Shown: positions 9,601 to 18,053, counted from the first letter of the stretch. The stretch is 64,000 nucleotides of DNA from Agathobacter sp. (GCA_022769125.1 JALEKN010000033.1:20538-84537); one strand, 5' to 3'. Notes: a model not told the origin generated them from the letters alone. Numbers and translations: made by a program.

Positions 9601-9674
9601 AGATACTGCTCCTCTGCCTCTGCCGACACTCCATACACACGCCCGCCACAATCTTTCTGCTTCGCCTGTCCCAT
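6624..9674 (-). CDS. helD: HelD-like RNA polymerase-recycling helicase with extra GH31-N-like domain
   Basis: A 1016-residue protein. Residues ~1-110 form a coiled-coil arm, followed by the HelD-typical sandwich with DWRTPVASVYYE near 130. The UvrD/Rep-type motor has Walker A GAAGSGKTT at 227-235, a Walker B VIIDEAQDF and the late motif LSVAYTKGLEFDAV, and ends near 725. HelD of Bacillus enters RNA polymerase and frees it from stalled complexes. It usually has about 770 residues. Here an acidic, low-complexity linker (~735-800) leads to an additional ~205-residue domain (812-1016). That domain's segments KPLVLSKKGYALAIDSD and ISYYFLYG, ending in a short helix, match the N-terminal galactose-mutarotase-like beta-sandwich of GH31 glycosidases. 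No GH31 catalytic barrel follows, since the gene stops there. The frame is uninterrupted, so the fusion is not an assembly of two frames. The motor assignment is secure; the tail assignment is from motif likeness. Confidence 0.85.
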   Translation of the reverse strand: MGQAKQKDCGGRVYGVSAEAEEQYLSKTIALAQRNLEREKRRVIQLNGDIEDIMQHVNSTGDKEGLFLWNNAKAQLKEAMNNISRHEKARKKPYFGRIDFCDSQGNQEESYYIGRVGIANENMEPAVIDWRTPVASVYYENAMGKGSYTVSTEGTFEIELKRKRSYEIENDRLKDFYDLDVVANDELLTKYLSKNKTEVLGEIIATIQKEQNRIIRRSPKTNMIVQGAAGSGKTTVAMHRISYILYNYESQFRPEDFYIIGSNRILLNYITSVLPELDVYGARQMTMEQLFIRLLYEDWDEHKYCVHDVDKNDARNSIKGKMQWFCELEEFCRRYEQKNIPDEPVYMDKTGVLLVGTGLIHSYLESTPLMSMQSKRLMLNEILYSKYENEILGKNISFTPEEKKEMEKKYRTYYGKDEWKGSVFELYREFLLQQKQRGFDIDTAENSFDVYDLAALAYLYKRIKEIDPVREATHVIIDEAQDFGIMAYAALNYCMRGCTYTIMGDTSQNIHFEYGLNDWEELKKLMLTGTYDKFCLLRKSYRNTVEIANFATEILRHGDFAIYPVEPIIRHGKDVKIEQRSDRVSLIKACADTIIKWQQTGYETLAVICRDDEEARQVSTELGQYVAVKDITGDTADFVSGVMVLSVAYTKGLEFDAVLIFDPSEKKYPQDNGHTKMLYVSATRALHELAVFYQGTLSSLIATHVPEKKHLEEFETDSDEEEEKGQTFTAKELLEQQKADGSREMDQRNYIGPKRIAVAAATAANNSIRTENKQEPVVPVTARINESPYQYGEQPDNRELVVKGHTRPDTSVRWVKKSKTSLAVTSRYGVLTITPVNELCVHIAFSRSAAEEKVAAGEHRVRWTAKESPSVVEVATERLIVHINKKDGSLQFLTTDKTPLLSEKPAEPRLLEDNRTWNFFAFDKNEKLKAKGILATDLMDLDKKARYISFGGKQLRKPLVLSKKGYALAIDSDQTVMFCGIPMYGPYIYTEGRAQISYYFLYGGDHAKNIELYGQL

Positions 9675-9764
9675 ACAACCCTCCTTTTCCTGTCCTTATT
9701 ATTGATTACCGCCCACAAAGCACCCTCACATACCAGCCAGCATATATCATCCTTTTGAATATTC

Positions 9765-9791
9765 TAAAGGTATTCTGCAGTTGGCTGTAAG
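9765..9791 (+). promoter_or_regulatory. Sigma-28-like promoter upstream of the truncated MCP
   Basis: TAAA (9765-9768), 15 bases, GCTGTAAG (9784-9791). This resembles the motility sigma factor consensus TAAA-N15-GCCGATAT and matches the layout of the site in front of the full-length receptor at 13275-13301. A ribosome-site-like GGAGA follows at 9800, but no open frame leads from it into the receptor. Confidence 0.4.
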
Positions 9792-9874
9792 TGCAAATTG
9801 GAGATATAGTATACTCGATTTTTGATCCGTTTTCAATTGAAAAGCTTGCAATTTGTTGACTTCTTTCGTTATTT

Positions 9875-10978
9875 ATGGTAGGCCAAAATGCGATCGGCAG
9901 AGCCATTGCCAAAGGTATCTCCGATCCTCTTAAGGATCTCGGTGATCGAATGGTAACCTTTGAAAGTGGAGATGTTTCCTCTCCATTTCCGACTTACGAT
10001 AAAGATGACGAGGTCGGTGACATGATAAAAGCAGTTGGTTCAACCACATCCAAGCTTCAAAAGATCATTGCAGATCTTGAACATCTGTTAGATGAAATGG
10101 CCAACGGCAACTTCAATATCACAAGTTCCTGTGAAGAGGAATACGTTGGGGAATTCAACGGCCTGCTTGTATCTGTCCGCCAATTATACACACATATGTC
10201 CTCTGCTCTTTCCGATGTACGCAATGCATCTGAGATGGTATCTGCCGGTGCAGGCAATCTCGCCGAAGGCGCACAGGCACTTGCCGAGGGTGCTACCGAT
10301 CAGGCAGCTTCCGTAGAAGAGATGCAGGCTACCATGGATCAGATTACTTCCACCGTAGAGCATAATCTCGAAGAAGTAAACGCCGCCTATGAGATGGCAA
10401 AACAGTGTGCTGCCGAGGCAGAAGAAAGCCGTGCCGAGATGGAAGTCATGATGGCCGCCATGAATGGTATCAGCGAGACATCACAGAAGATCGAACAGAT
10501 TATCGCCGAGATTGAAAATATCGCAAGCCAGACCAATCTTCTTTCCTTAAATGCAGCCATCGAAGCGGCGAGAGCTGGCGAGGCCGGCAAAGGCTTTGCG
10601 GTTGTTGCCGATCAGATCCGTACCCTTGCAGAACAGAGTGCCAATTCGGCGGTCAACACCAAGGAATTGATTGAGAATTCCCTTATCGAGGTAGATAACG
10701 GTAACAAAGCAGCCTTAAAGGCCTCTGAAGTATTGAGCAATGTTGTAGCATCCATCCAATCCATTGCAGAGAGTTCCAAGGCACTCAGCGAATCTTCCCA
10801 GCTTCAGGTAGAAGCCATGGAGCAGGCAGACGCAGGAATCACAAGGATTTCCGAGGTTGTCCAGAACAATTCCGCAACCGCAGAAGAATCCTCTGCTACC
10901 AGCCAGGAATTATCTGCACAGGCTACCTGCTTAGACGAATTGGTTGCCAAATTCACTTTAAATGAATCTGAACAATAA
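9875..10978 (+). pseudogene. 5'-truncated methyl-accepting chemotaxis protein
   Basis: A 367-codon frame that begins inside the HAMP domain ([18 protein letters not shown]). It continues through the HAMP-like second half and the whole cytoplasmic signalling hairpin, including the conserved tip around residues 215-245 ([20 protein letters not shown]). Sensor domain and both transmembrane helices are missing. The codons immediately upstream in frame read L-L-S-L-F after a TGA at 9857, possibly the last trace of TM2. There is no ribosome site before the ATG at 9875. A sigma-28-like promoter remains 84 bp upstream, so a deletion between the 5' untranslated region and TM2 is likely. If translated, the product would be a soluble receptor fragment. 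Called a pseudogene for lack of a start signal; a functional soluble form cannot be excluded. Confidence 0.65.
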
Positions 10979-10983
10979 AATAC

Positions 10984-11017
10984 ATAGCCCGGGAGAAAAC
11001 TCCCGGGCTATATTTTT
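10984..11017 (+). terminator. Intrinsic terminator after the truncated MCP
   Basis: A perfect 12-bp stem (ATAGCCCGGGAG at 10984-10995, complement at 11000-11011) with an AAAA loop, followed by a T-rich tail. It lies between two convergent receptor genes. Confidence 0.9.
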
Positions 11018-11062
11018 GATTACATATTCACATTTTATGAGTCGATGTTTAAAATCCCCTGT

Positions 11063-13237
11063 CTATTCCTCATCCTGTAAACGGAACTCTCCGATCAGGT
11101 TCTTAAGCTTTTCTGCCTGAGCTGCAAGTTCCTCGCTGCTTGCAGAGCTCTCTTCCGCCATTGCCGTATTTTCCTGAATGACAGCAGCAATCTGGTTTGC
11201 AGCCTCCGTAACCTGTCCTAAGGACTCTGACTGCTTCTGCGATGCCTGCGTAATTTCCTCGATATTCTTTACAAGCTTGTTCGTTGCATCAACCGACTCC
11301 AAAAGCTTTGCAGCGGTCTGGTCAACTACACGCTTTCCTTCTTCGACAGCGTTCATCGCCTGGACGATCAGTGCATTTGAACTTTGTGATGCTTCCGCAC
11401 TCTGCGCTGCAAGAACACCAACCTGCGTTGCCACGACGGAGAATCCTCTTCCGGCCTCGCCTGCTCTTGCCGCTTCGATTGAAGCATTCAGTGCAAGAAG
11501 ATTGGTCTGATCCGCAATATCATTGATCGTATTGATAATGGAGCGTATCTGCAAGGAGGTCTGATTGATGGTCTCCATTGCATCAACAACCTGCTGCATC
11601 TGCTCATTGCTCGCAACAATTTCATCACCGACAACCTTTGCAAGATCATTGGCTGCATTGGCGTTCTCGGCGTTTTTCTCGACCTGATCTGCTACATGAG
11701 TGATCGTAGCCTGAAGTTCATCAACGGAATTTGCCTGATCCATTGCCCCCTCCGTCAGCGATTGGGCGCCTTCCGAAATCTGTGCGGCATTGGACGCAAC
11801 CATCTCGGAGGCTTCATTGATCTGCCATAAAGTATGTGACAGATCACTCAGTACTTTTTCCAGAGCGTCTTCAATCTCTTTGAAATCTCCCACATGTTCA
11901 ACACCTGATCTGACATTGAAATTACCATCTGCCATCTCCTTAAGGTTGTGCGTAATATCTTCTATCGTTGACCGCAGTCTGCTGGCCATCTCAGAGAAGC
12001 TGTTGGCAAGACCTCCGATCTCATCCTTATATTGAGCTTCAAGTGATACGGAAAAATCACCCTGCGCCAACTGCTCTGCGACATTCACAACCTTTGCGAT
12101 CGGCTTAATGTATTTACGTAACAGGCGCCCGCTCAGCACTATAATAACGCCAAGAGTTGCGGCTGATACCAAAATCATCAGAAGAACCAGCTTTACGGTA
12201 CTGCGGTTCAGATCACGCTTTGAAAGAGCGCTTGCCGCCCACCATGTCTGGCCTGCCGCATTAATAGGCGCATAATAGCGCACAAGCTGTGTCCCGTCTG
12301 CTTTCCTCGTGCTTACATGAAAGCTCTCCCCGGTATCAATTCCAGCCTGTATCTTCGCATAATCCTTTGCGGAAATCAGGTCCGGTAACAGCTGCCCCAC
12401 AAAATCCATGGATTCACTATCATAGATCATCATCCCCTGCGGATTCAAAATATCGACGTACATACTTGGATATTTGGAATCGGTTGACCGCAGGCAGGAA
12501 AAAGTATCCAGCTTGATATCTACAAGCACAACACCCTTTGTCTGAACATTGTATACAATCGGAAAAGATGCACTGATCATGTATACCCCCTGATCCATGT
12601 ATGGATCCGTAAAGGTACTCTGCTGCGTCTTGGCAGCCTCACGATAGTAATCCTTCTGGCTGTAGCTTTCGTACTCTCCGTAACTCTCAGCCTTCCCCTT
12701 CTTTGCATTCTCCTCATTGACATAGACTGTGTAATCCTTTACATTCGGATCGAACGCATTCTGCTCGAAGAATACACCTACACCACAGATTGCATCATTG
12801 TCCCTGACAATCGTGCTCGCTACGCTTATAATAAATGTCTCGGCCTCTTTATTTGTCTGCTGAAGTTCAACTTTATCGTAGACAGCACTCATTCCGGTCT
12901 GTCCCTTGTATCCCTTTTCCGAAAAAGCATCATAGTGCTTCTGCATATAGTCCTGCAAAATGCTTGCGGTATTCGAAGCCGTATTAAGGACATTCTGTAC
13001 CATCAGACCGTTCTCTGTTGCGATACCCTCAAACTCTCCGTTTACCGTCCTGTTCAAAGAGCGTCCTGCCAAAGTAGCAGTGATCGCGATCAGAAGTGTC
13101 AGACAGATGACCAGCAGAAATGCCGTCACAGTAGAAATCTTGTAAATAAGACTCTGATTACGGAACTTATCCGATGCACTTATCTTCTTTACAATTTCTG
13201 TCTCCACCTTGTCGATTGCCTTCTTTTCCTTTGCCAT
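11063..13237 (-). CDS. Methyl-accepting chemotaxis protein
   Basis: A full-length receptor of 724 residues. A short charged N-terminus precedes TM1 (about 32-55). A ~290-residue extracellular dCACHE-like sensor follows (with a [26 protein letters not shown] region near 195-215, typical of double-Cache domains), then TM2 (~355-378), HAMP, and the signalling hairpin with its tip near [21 protein letters not shown] chose the ATG at 13237 (M-A-K-E-K-K), not the one 12 codons upstream, because AGAAGGGG lies before it and the upstream ATG overlaps the sigma-28-like -10 box. It should sit at the pole and signal through CheW/CheA; the ligand is unknown. Confidence 0.9.
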   Translation of the reverse strand: MAKEKKAIDKVETEIVKKISASDKFRNQSLIYKISTVTAFLLVICLTLLIAITATLAGRSLNRTVNGEFEGIATENGLMVQNVLNTASNTASILQDYMQKHYDAFSEKGYKGQTGMSAVYDKVELQQTNKEAETFIISVASTIVRDNDAICGVGVFFEQNAFDPNVKDYTVYVNEENAKKGKAESYGEYESYSQKDYYREAAKTQQSTFTDPYMDQGVYMISASFPIVYNVQTKGVVLVDIKLDTFSCLRSTDSKYPSMYVDILNPQGMMIYDSESMDFVGQLLPDLISAKDYAKIQAGIDTGESFHVSTRKADGTQLVRYYAPINAAGQTWWAASALSKRDLNRSTVKLVLLMILVSAATLGVIIVLSGRLLRKYIKPIAKVVNVAEQLAQGDFSVSLEAQYKDEIGGLANSFSEMASRLRSTIEDITHNLKEMADGNFNVRSGVEHVGDFKEIEDALEKVLSDLSHTLWQINEASEMVASNAAQISEGAQSLTEGAMDQANSVDELQATITHVADQVEKNAENANAANDLAKVVGDEIVASNEQMQQVVDAMETINQTSLQIRSIINTINDIADQTNLLALNASIEAARAGEAGRGFSVVATQVGVLAAQSAEASQSSNALIVQAMNAVEEGKRVVDQTAAKLLESVDATNKLVKNIEEITQASQKQSESLGQVTEAANQIAAVIQENTAMAEESSASSEELAAQAEKLKNLIGEFRLQDEE

Positions 13238-13274
13238 TTCTAATTCCCAACCCCTTCTCTGTTTTGTAGTCATA

Positions 13275-13301
13275 ATTATAGCTACAACTATTAACAGTTT
13301 A
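13275..13301 (-). promoter_or_regulatory. Sigma-28-like promoter of the MCP gene
   Basis: On the minus strand TAAA (13301-13298), 15 bases, GCTATAAT (13282-13275). This agrees with the flagellar/chemotaxis sigma factor consensus TAAA-N15-GCCGATAT and places the transcript start just upstream of the chosen start codon. It implies that the host is flagellated. Confidence 0.6.
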
Positions 13302-13365
13302 GGGCTTATTGGTCAATTTTGCAATCATTTTCGCTCTTTTTCGTTCTTTTTCGCCACAGCTGATT

Positions 13366-14133
13366 TTATTTCTGTTCTCTCACTCCGGTTAAATCCTTTA
13401 CGATCTCCCCCGCAATGATAAGACCAGCTACCGCCGGTACAAAGGCTGTGCTGCCCGGAATATCACGGCGTTCCGTGCACTTATGCGCCGCTCCTGGCGG
13501 ACAGATGCAGTTCGTCCGACAGCTGATTCCCATATCCTCGACCGGACGTGTCGGCTTCTCATCAGAAAAAACAACCTTTAACTTCTTAACGCCCCGTTTC
13601 TTTAATTCCCGGCGCATTACCTTAGCCAGAGGATCCATCGTGGTCTGGTATATATCCGCGACCTTAAAGCGGCTGGCATCCAGCTTATTCCCTGCTCCCA
13701 TAGCACTGATGACCGGGACATTCATCTGCTTCGCGCGCATGATAATCTCAAGCTTTGCAGTAACCGTATCTACCGCATCTACCACATAGTCATACTCTTC
13801 AAACGGAAAATCATCTGCATTCTCCGGCAGGAAAAAACACTTATGTATGCGCACATCCGCTTTCGGATTGATTGAAAGTATCCGGTCTTTCATGACATCC
13901 ACCTTGTACTTGCCGACTGTCTCTCGTGTTGCGATGATCTGTCGGTTCAGATTCGTCAGGCACACCTTGTCATCATCAACCAAATCAAATGCTCCGACGC
14001 CGCTTCGCACAAGCGCCTCGCAGACGTAACCGCCTACCCCGCCAATGCCAAACACTGCCACCCTCATACCATGAAGCTTCTCGATAGATTCTTCCCCGAA
14101 AAGCAGACTTGTTCTGGAAAATTGATTTAACAT
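13366..14133 (-). CDS. tcdA: tRNA threonylcarbamoyladenosine dehydratase
   Basis: A 255-residue ThiF/E1-like enzyme that cyclises t6A37 of tRNA to ct6A using ATP. The nucleotide-binding GIGGVGGYVCEALVRSG lies near 30-46, followed by LVDDDKVCLTNLNRQ, the classic E1 motif with the DxDxVxxxNLNRQ pattern. Further motifs are DAVDTVTAK, SAMGAGNKLD and a C-terminal Cys-containing CICPPG, all as in TcdA/CsdL. Length is normal for the family. It is a single gene between the receptor and the HD-GYP gene. Confidence 0.92.
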   Translation of the reverse strand: MLNQFSRTSLLFGEESIEKLHGMRVAVFGIGGVGGYVCEALVRSGVGAFDLVDDDKVCLTNLNRQIIATRETVGKYKVDVMKDRILSINPKADVRIHKCFFLPENADDFPFEEYDYVVDAVDTVTAKLEIIMRAKQMNVPVISAMGAGNKLDASRFKVADIYQTTMDPLAKVMRRELKKRGVKKLKVVFSDEKPTRPVEDMGISCRTNCICPPGAAHKCTERRDIPGSTAFVPAVAGLIIAGEIVKDLTGVREQK

Positions 14134-14145
14134 ATAAACCTCACT

Positions 14146-14175
14146 TTAAAAAGCGGATACGTTTCCGTATCCGTT
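14146..14175 (-). terminator. Intrinsic terminator after the HD-GYP gene
   Basis: Stem CGGATAC/GTATCCG (14173-14167 with 14160-14154) with a 6-base loop, followed on the minus strand by C and five T. It ends the P-ATPase/HD-GYP transcript before tcdA. Confidence 0.7.
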
Positions 14176-14227
14176 TGTATTCCTACTTGTTTAGTAGCTT
14201 TTATTGTACCCGCATCTTAAAGTATTG

Positions 14228-14845
14228 TCAAATCTTGTTTCGCACAACACTTGTCACCTCATCCCAATGGTCGAGCACATACCTGCCAACAATGGGATCA
14301 TACATTTTGCCGAGATTTTTCTCAATTTCTTCATAGCAGTATTCAAAATCATGGGCCTTACGGTAGCAGCGGTTTGAGGTAATCGCATCAATGGAATCGC
14401 AGATGGCAATAATTCTTGCGCCAATCGGAATGTCCACCCCCGCAACCCCATTCGGATACCCCTTTCCGTCATACCGTTCATGGTGCATAAGAACAATGTC
14501 CGACAACTCACTGAGTTTATGTGATTTTCCAAGAATTTCCGCACCGATGATTGGGTGCTTCTTTATATATGCGAATTCTTCATCGGTCAGCTTGCCCGCC
14601 TTATTAAGCACCGCGTCGGGGACACCGATTTTTCCGATATCATGTAAATGTGCCGCAATATGGATTTTCGTGGTATCCTCCTTTTTAAGTCCGATCAGGC
14701 GGCATACCTGAAGTGCCATATCACTGACACGTTCCGAATGTCCTGCGGTATATGAATCCCTCGCATCAAGTGCACATGTAATGCAGTCTATAATCTCATG
14801 ATAATCAATCTCATTCCCGCAAAATTCACAATCTGTCATGGTCAC
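14228..14845 (-). CDS. HD-GYP domain phosphodiesterase
   Basis: A 205-residue protein consisting almost only of an HD-GYP domain. The metal ligands AAHLHDIGKIG sit near 64-74, with KKHPIIGAEIL, MHHERYDGKGYP (the GYP motif) and the ICDSIDAIT segment. Such domains hydrolyse cyclic di-GMP or related dinucleotides. An N-terminal CxxC (CEFCGNE, residues 6-12) precedes it and might bind a metal or sense redox state. No sensor or receiver domain is present. Its start overlaps the end of the P-type ATPase gene by 4 bp, so the two are co-translated, an unusual pairing. Confidence 0.85.
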   Translation of the reverse strand: MTMTDCEFCGNEIDYHEIIDCITCALDARDSYTAGHSERVSDMALQVCRLIGLKKEDTTKIHIAAHLHDIGKIGVPDAVLNKAGKLTDEEFAYIKKHPIIGAEILGKSHKLSELSDIVLMHHERYDGKGYPNGVAGVDIPIGARIIAICDSIDAITSNRCYRKAHDFEYCYEEIEKNLGKMYDPIVGRYVLDHWDEVTSVVRNKI

Positions 14846-16947
14846 TCTCCTTTATGTCCGCATCCCGGAGTATCTGTTTTCCATCCTTGCATACCACGCA
14901 TACTGATCATAAGCGTTGACGTATTATGCAACAGTGCGGAGGTGGTCGGCTGAATCACTCCAAGCACACCAAGCAGAATCAAACCGGAATTAATGCCAAC
15001 GATCTGACCGTAATTTTTATGGATGCGGTGTACCAGATTTCTGCTGATCGCACGCAATGCGACAAGTTCATACAGATTATCTGCCTCAACGGTAATGTCC
15101 GCGGCTTCCCTTGCAATCTGGGCGCCATCGCTGATTGCGATACCGACATCTGCTGCCGAGAGAGCCGGGGAATCATTTACCCCGTCACCGATCATGATAA
15201 CCTTTCTTCCGAGTGCCTGTTCCTTATCCACAAATGCCGCCTTGTCCTCCGGCAGAACCTCTGAATAATACTCATCCACGCCTATCTTCTCTGCAACTGC
15301 CGCTGCCGTCCGTTCACTGTCCCCTGTCATCATCACAAGCTTTGTAAAGCCAGCCTCACGCAACAAGGTAATAACCTCTTCTGCTTCTTCCCTGATTGGA
15401 TCCAAGATACAGATTACCGCGATAAGCATTCCCTCCATCGCCAGATACAGCTGTGAGCAATCCTTCGGAAGATTTGCAAAAAGTTCTTCCTTTCCCTGTG
15501 GTATTTTACACTGTTCATCCTCAAATACAAAATGATAACTTCCGATCACAACCTTCTTGCCATCAATTCTTGAAGAGATGCCATGTGCCACGATATATTC
15601 CACTTTGGAATGATTCTCCTCGTGGATCAGGCATTTTTCTTTTGCCGCATTTACGACGGCCTTCGCCATGGAATGCGGGAAATGTTCCTCCAGGCACGCA
15701 GCAATTCTAAGAAGTTCATCCGGTTTTTCCCCATTAAAGGAGATCACCTGGGATACCACCGGCTGAGCCTTGGTCAGCGTTCCTGTTTTATCAAAAAGGA
15801 TAGTATCCGCTTCTGCCATCCGCTCCAAGAACTTTCCACCCTTCACCGTAATATGATGCCTGTTCGCCTCACGAATTGCCGCAAGAACCGTGATTGACAT
15901 GGAAAGCTTTAATGCACAGGAAAAATCTACCATCAACACGGAAAGTGCTTTCGTTGTATTTCTGGTAATAAGATAGGTCAGTCCTGTTCCAAGCAATGTG
16001 TATGGGACAAGCCTGTCTGCAAGATGTTCTGCGCGGCTTTCCATACCGGATTTCAGTTTCTCGGTCTCCTCGATCATCGCAACAATCTTTTCGTACTTTG
16101 TTGAGCCATTTACTTCCTTGACCTGTACAACCAATTCACCCTCTTCAAGTACTGTTCCGGCATATACATAACCATTTTCTTTCTTCTCCACCGGTACAGA
16201 CTCCCCGGTCAGCGATGATTGGTTGACCATTCCGGTTCCCCGTATAACAATTCCATCAAACGGTATGACATTGCCCATATGTATGATCACATAATCCCCG
16301 GCTTTTACGGTATTGGCATCTACAAGAACCTCTGTATCTCCTGTTTCCATCCATACCTTTGTAATATTAAGCGACATGCTTCGTGCCAGATCGTCCACAG
16401 ACTTTTTGTGCGTCCACTCCTCCAGTGTCTCACCGATATCCAGTAAGAACATTACAGAGCCTGCTGTATTCATATCGCCCCGCAGAACAGACACGCCGAT
16501 TGCTACTCCATCCAGAAGAGCCACCTCAATTTCCCTGTTCCAGACAGACTGCAAAGCCTTTTTGATATATTTGAGTGACTTAAACGCGGTGATCGTGCAC
16601 CTTACCGGATATGGCAGAATAACCTTGTTGATATATCGCATCAGTACCTTCTGCGTCAGCTTTTCCTGATACTCCCGGTTCGTCTGTCTGCCGGATAGTT
16701 CAAGAGCCGACTGCGGTACAGAGACATTCTGATATGCAAACTGCTGCAAAATACGGATCATTCCGGCACGATCCGCACTGTAGCAGATCACAACATCCTG
16801 TGTTCTCTCATATACCTTCGCCTCCGTAACCACCTCGCAATGCTCCAGATAATATTGCAGGGTATCCGCCTGCTCATCGTTCATCTTCTTCTGCGCAACG
16901 TGGATACGCATACGTCCTTTTATCTCATGTAATATCTGAAATTTCAT
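14842..16947 (-). CDS. P1B-type heavy-metal ATPase with SCALK motif
   Basis: A 701-residue metal-pumping P-type ATPase. The N-terminal ~75 residues look like a ferredoxin-fold metal domain but lack CxxC. The actuator has LTGES (246-250) and the phosphorylation site is DKTGTLT with Asp386. The ATP-binding HP region is EEHFPHSMA and the hinge is MIGDGVNDSPAL. The TM4 ion motif reads DFSCALKLSM (341-350), i.e. S-C-A-L-K where copper pumps have CPC. The cargo (Fe, Mn or Zn class) is therefore not obvious. Only about six membrane helices are evident. Directly upstream is a small single-span membrane protein that probably works with it, and a Fur-type box precedes that pair. Confidence 0.9.
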   Translation of the reverse strand: MKFQILHEIKGRMRIHVAQKKMNDEQADTLQYYLEHCEVVTEAKVYERTQDVVICYSADRAGMIRILQQFAYQNVSVPQSALELSGRQTNREYQEKLTQKVLMRYINKVILPYPVRCTITAFKSLKYIKKALQSVWNREIEVALLDGVAIGVSVLRGDMNTAGSVMFLLDIGETLEEWTHKKSVDDLARSMSLNITKVWMETGDTEVLVDANTVKAGDYVIIHMGNVIPFDGIVIRGTGMVNQSSLTGESVPVEKKENGYVYAGTVLEEGELVVQVKEVNGSTKYEKIVAMIEETEKLKSGMESRAEHLADRLVPYTLLGTGLTYLITRNTTKALSVLMVDFSCALKLSMSITVLAAIREANRHHITVKGGKFLERMAEADTILFDKTGTLTKAQPVVSQVISFNGEKPDELLRIAACLEEHFPHSMAKAVVNAAKEKCLIHEENHSKVEYIVAHGISSRIDGKKVVIGSYHFVFEDEQCKIPQGKEELFANLPKDCSQLYLAMEGMLIAVICILDPIREEAEEVITLLREAGFTKLVMMTGDSERTAAAVAEKIGVDEYYSEVLPEDKAAFVDKEQALGRKVIMIGDGVNDSPALSAADVGIAISDGAQIAREAADITVEADNLYELVALRAISRNLVHRIHKNYGQIVGINSGLILLGVLGVIQPTTSALLHNTSTLMISMRGMQGWKTDTPGCGHKGE

Positions 16948-16969
16948 TTGTATCAGTCCTTTTATTTCC

Positions 16970-17005
16970 TATAAAGTGAAAACACCTGCAGTATCCCGCA
17001 GGTGT
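16970..17005 (-). terminator. Hairpin between the DUF6110-like gene and the P-ATPase gene
   Basis: ACACCTGC (17005-16998) pairs with GCAGGTGT (16989-16982) around an 8-base loop, followed by TTTTCAC. The T-run is short, so it probably acts as a partial terminator or stability element, giving more transcript of the small upstream gene than of the pump. Confidence 0.45.
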
Positions 17006-17018
17006 CCGTTTTTCTTCT

Positions 17019-17339
17019 TTATTCTTCCGGTGCTGAAGCTTCTGTCTCTTCTGCAGTGGTATCTTCCCCTGCCACAGTGCTCTCATCTGCATACTCTTCC
17101 TGATTCTCAAGGGTATCGTTGATCTGCTGTGCCTCAGCGTAAATATCTTGTGCATTCTCCTGAATATTGGTTGCAGTCTTCATAACACATTTCTTTGCCC
17201 GAAGAACCGCCGCTGTACACTGTGTGTAAACCTTCTTGGCATCCTTGCTTGACAGGATCTTGATTCCTGCAGTTCCAAACAACACACCTGCTGCAAAGAT
17301 TCCTGTCTTCTTTCCGTCAATTTTCTTTAAAAAACTCAT
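17019..17339 (-). CDS. Small single-span membrane protein (DUF6110-like), P-ATPase partner
   Basis: A 106-residue protein. A lysine-rich start is followed by one hydrophobic segment (TGIFAAGVLFGTAGIKIL, about 12-29), a helical coiled-coil-prone region with CTAAVLRAKKC, and an acidic Glu/Thr-rich tail. It resembles DUF6110 proteins of Lachnospiraceae, which commonly precede P-type ATPases. The layout recalls the mycobacterial PacL proteins, membrane scaffolds and chaperones of metal P-ATPases; that comparison is analogy, not proven homology. The ribosome site GATGGAGG lies before the ATG. Confidence 0.65.
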   Translation of the reverse strand: MSFLKKIDGKKTGIFAAGVLFGTAGIKILSSKDAKKVYTQCTAAVLRAKKCVMKTATNIQENAQDIYAEAQQINDTLENQEEYADESTVAGEDTTAEETEASAPEE

Positions 17340-17440
17340 CGTTTTGTACCTCCATCTTTGTTTCTGTAACGGTTTTACAAAATTCTTTCGAGTAATTATT
17401 ATAGCGCGGGAAAATCGATAGTTCTATTATTTTCTCTTTA

Positions 17441-17457
17441 TTGAGAATCTTTCTCAA
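17441..17457. promoter_or_regulatory. Fur-family box upstream of the P-ATPase unit
   Basis: TTGAGAATCTTTCTCAA, a 7-bp inverted repeat around 3 bases that fits the 7-1-7 Fur-family pattern (TGAGAAT-C-TTTCTCA). It shares TTGA-k-AAT-s-TTT-m-TCAA with the site at 23244-23260. It lies ~40 bp upstream of a TATAAT (17403-17398) for the DUF6110-like gene. Confidence 0.45.
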
Positions 17458-17463
17458 AAAGCA

Positions 17464-18027
17464 TCAGGCCCCAACCGTCATCTGGACAAGTCTGCGCCCC
17501 TTTGAAAACACCTCGCGATATATATCCGTACACCTTTGGAACTTACAAAACATCTGTATCTTATCCTGCTCGTTGCAATAAACCTTCCAGATTCCACAGC
17601 ATTTGCAATTCTGCCCGCCGTTTACGATAAACCCCCGGACATCCTCCGGTGGGTATCCTAAAAATATCCCAATCTCATGCGGAAAGCATGCACTTTCACA
17701 CACCCTTTTTTTCAAATATCCGATGCAGTCCCTTGCATCATTGCCGGCATATCCATACTCTTGCAGTATTTCAACTGTCTCCGGATTCTGTAATTCCCTC
17801 TGCAAATGATTCAGGCGGTATGCATAGATCAGAACGGAATCCTTATTCCAGATGAGCGCTTCCACATATACGCCCTTTCCCCACAGCAGTGCATTTACCT
17901 GTGTGATCTCTTGTTCTGCTGACTGTCTGCTCTCATAAAAATAGCGGAACAGTCCTGCGCTCTTTAGTCCTGCAAGTGTCGGTGCGCAGTGATGTATCAG
18001 TGCCTTTTCCAATCCTTTTCCATCCAT
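17464..18027 (-). CDS. DUF3793 family protein
   Basis: A 187-residue cytoplasmic protein. The N-terminal half (LIHHCAPTLAGLKSAGLFRY) and the Cys-bearing segments CFPHEIGIFLGYPPEDV and NCKCCGIWKVYC identify DUF3793, a family of unknown function found mainly in gut Clostridia, often next to flavodoxin or Feo iron-transport genes. I start it at the ATG with AGGAGA 6 bases upstream (18027), not at the in-frame ATG 63 bases earlier that would overlap flavodoxin. It follows flavodoxin after 26 bp, so the two form a unit. The five clustered Cys residues near the C-terminus suggest metal or redox chemistry (inference). Confidence 0.8.
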   Translation of the reverse strand: MDGKGLEKALIHHCAPTLAGLKSAGLFRYFYESRQSAEQEITQVNALLWGKGVYVEALIWNKDSVLIYAYRLNHLQRELQNPETVEILQEYGYAGNDARDCIGYLKKRVCESACFPHEIGIFLGYPPEDVRGFIVNGGQNCKCCGIWKVYCNEQDKIQMFCKFQRCTDIYREVFSKGRRLVQMTVGA

Positions 18028-18053
18028 ACCGCTTCTCCTGTATTTTCTTATTT

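Noticed and set aside
13237..13273. Longer start of the full-length chemotaxis receptor
   Set aside because: The upstream ATG overlaps the sigma-28-like -10 element and has no ribosome site; the next ATG has one.
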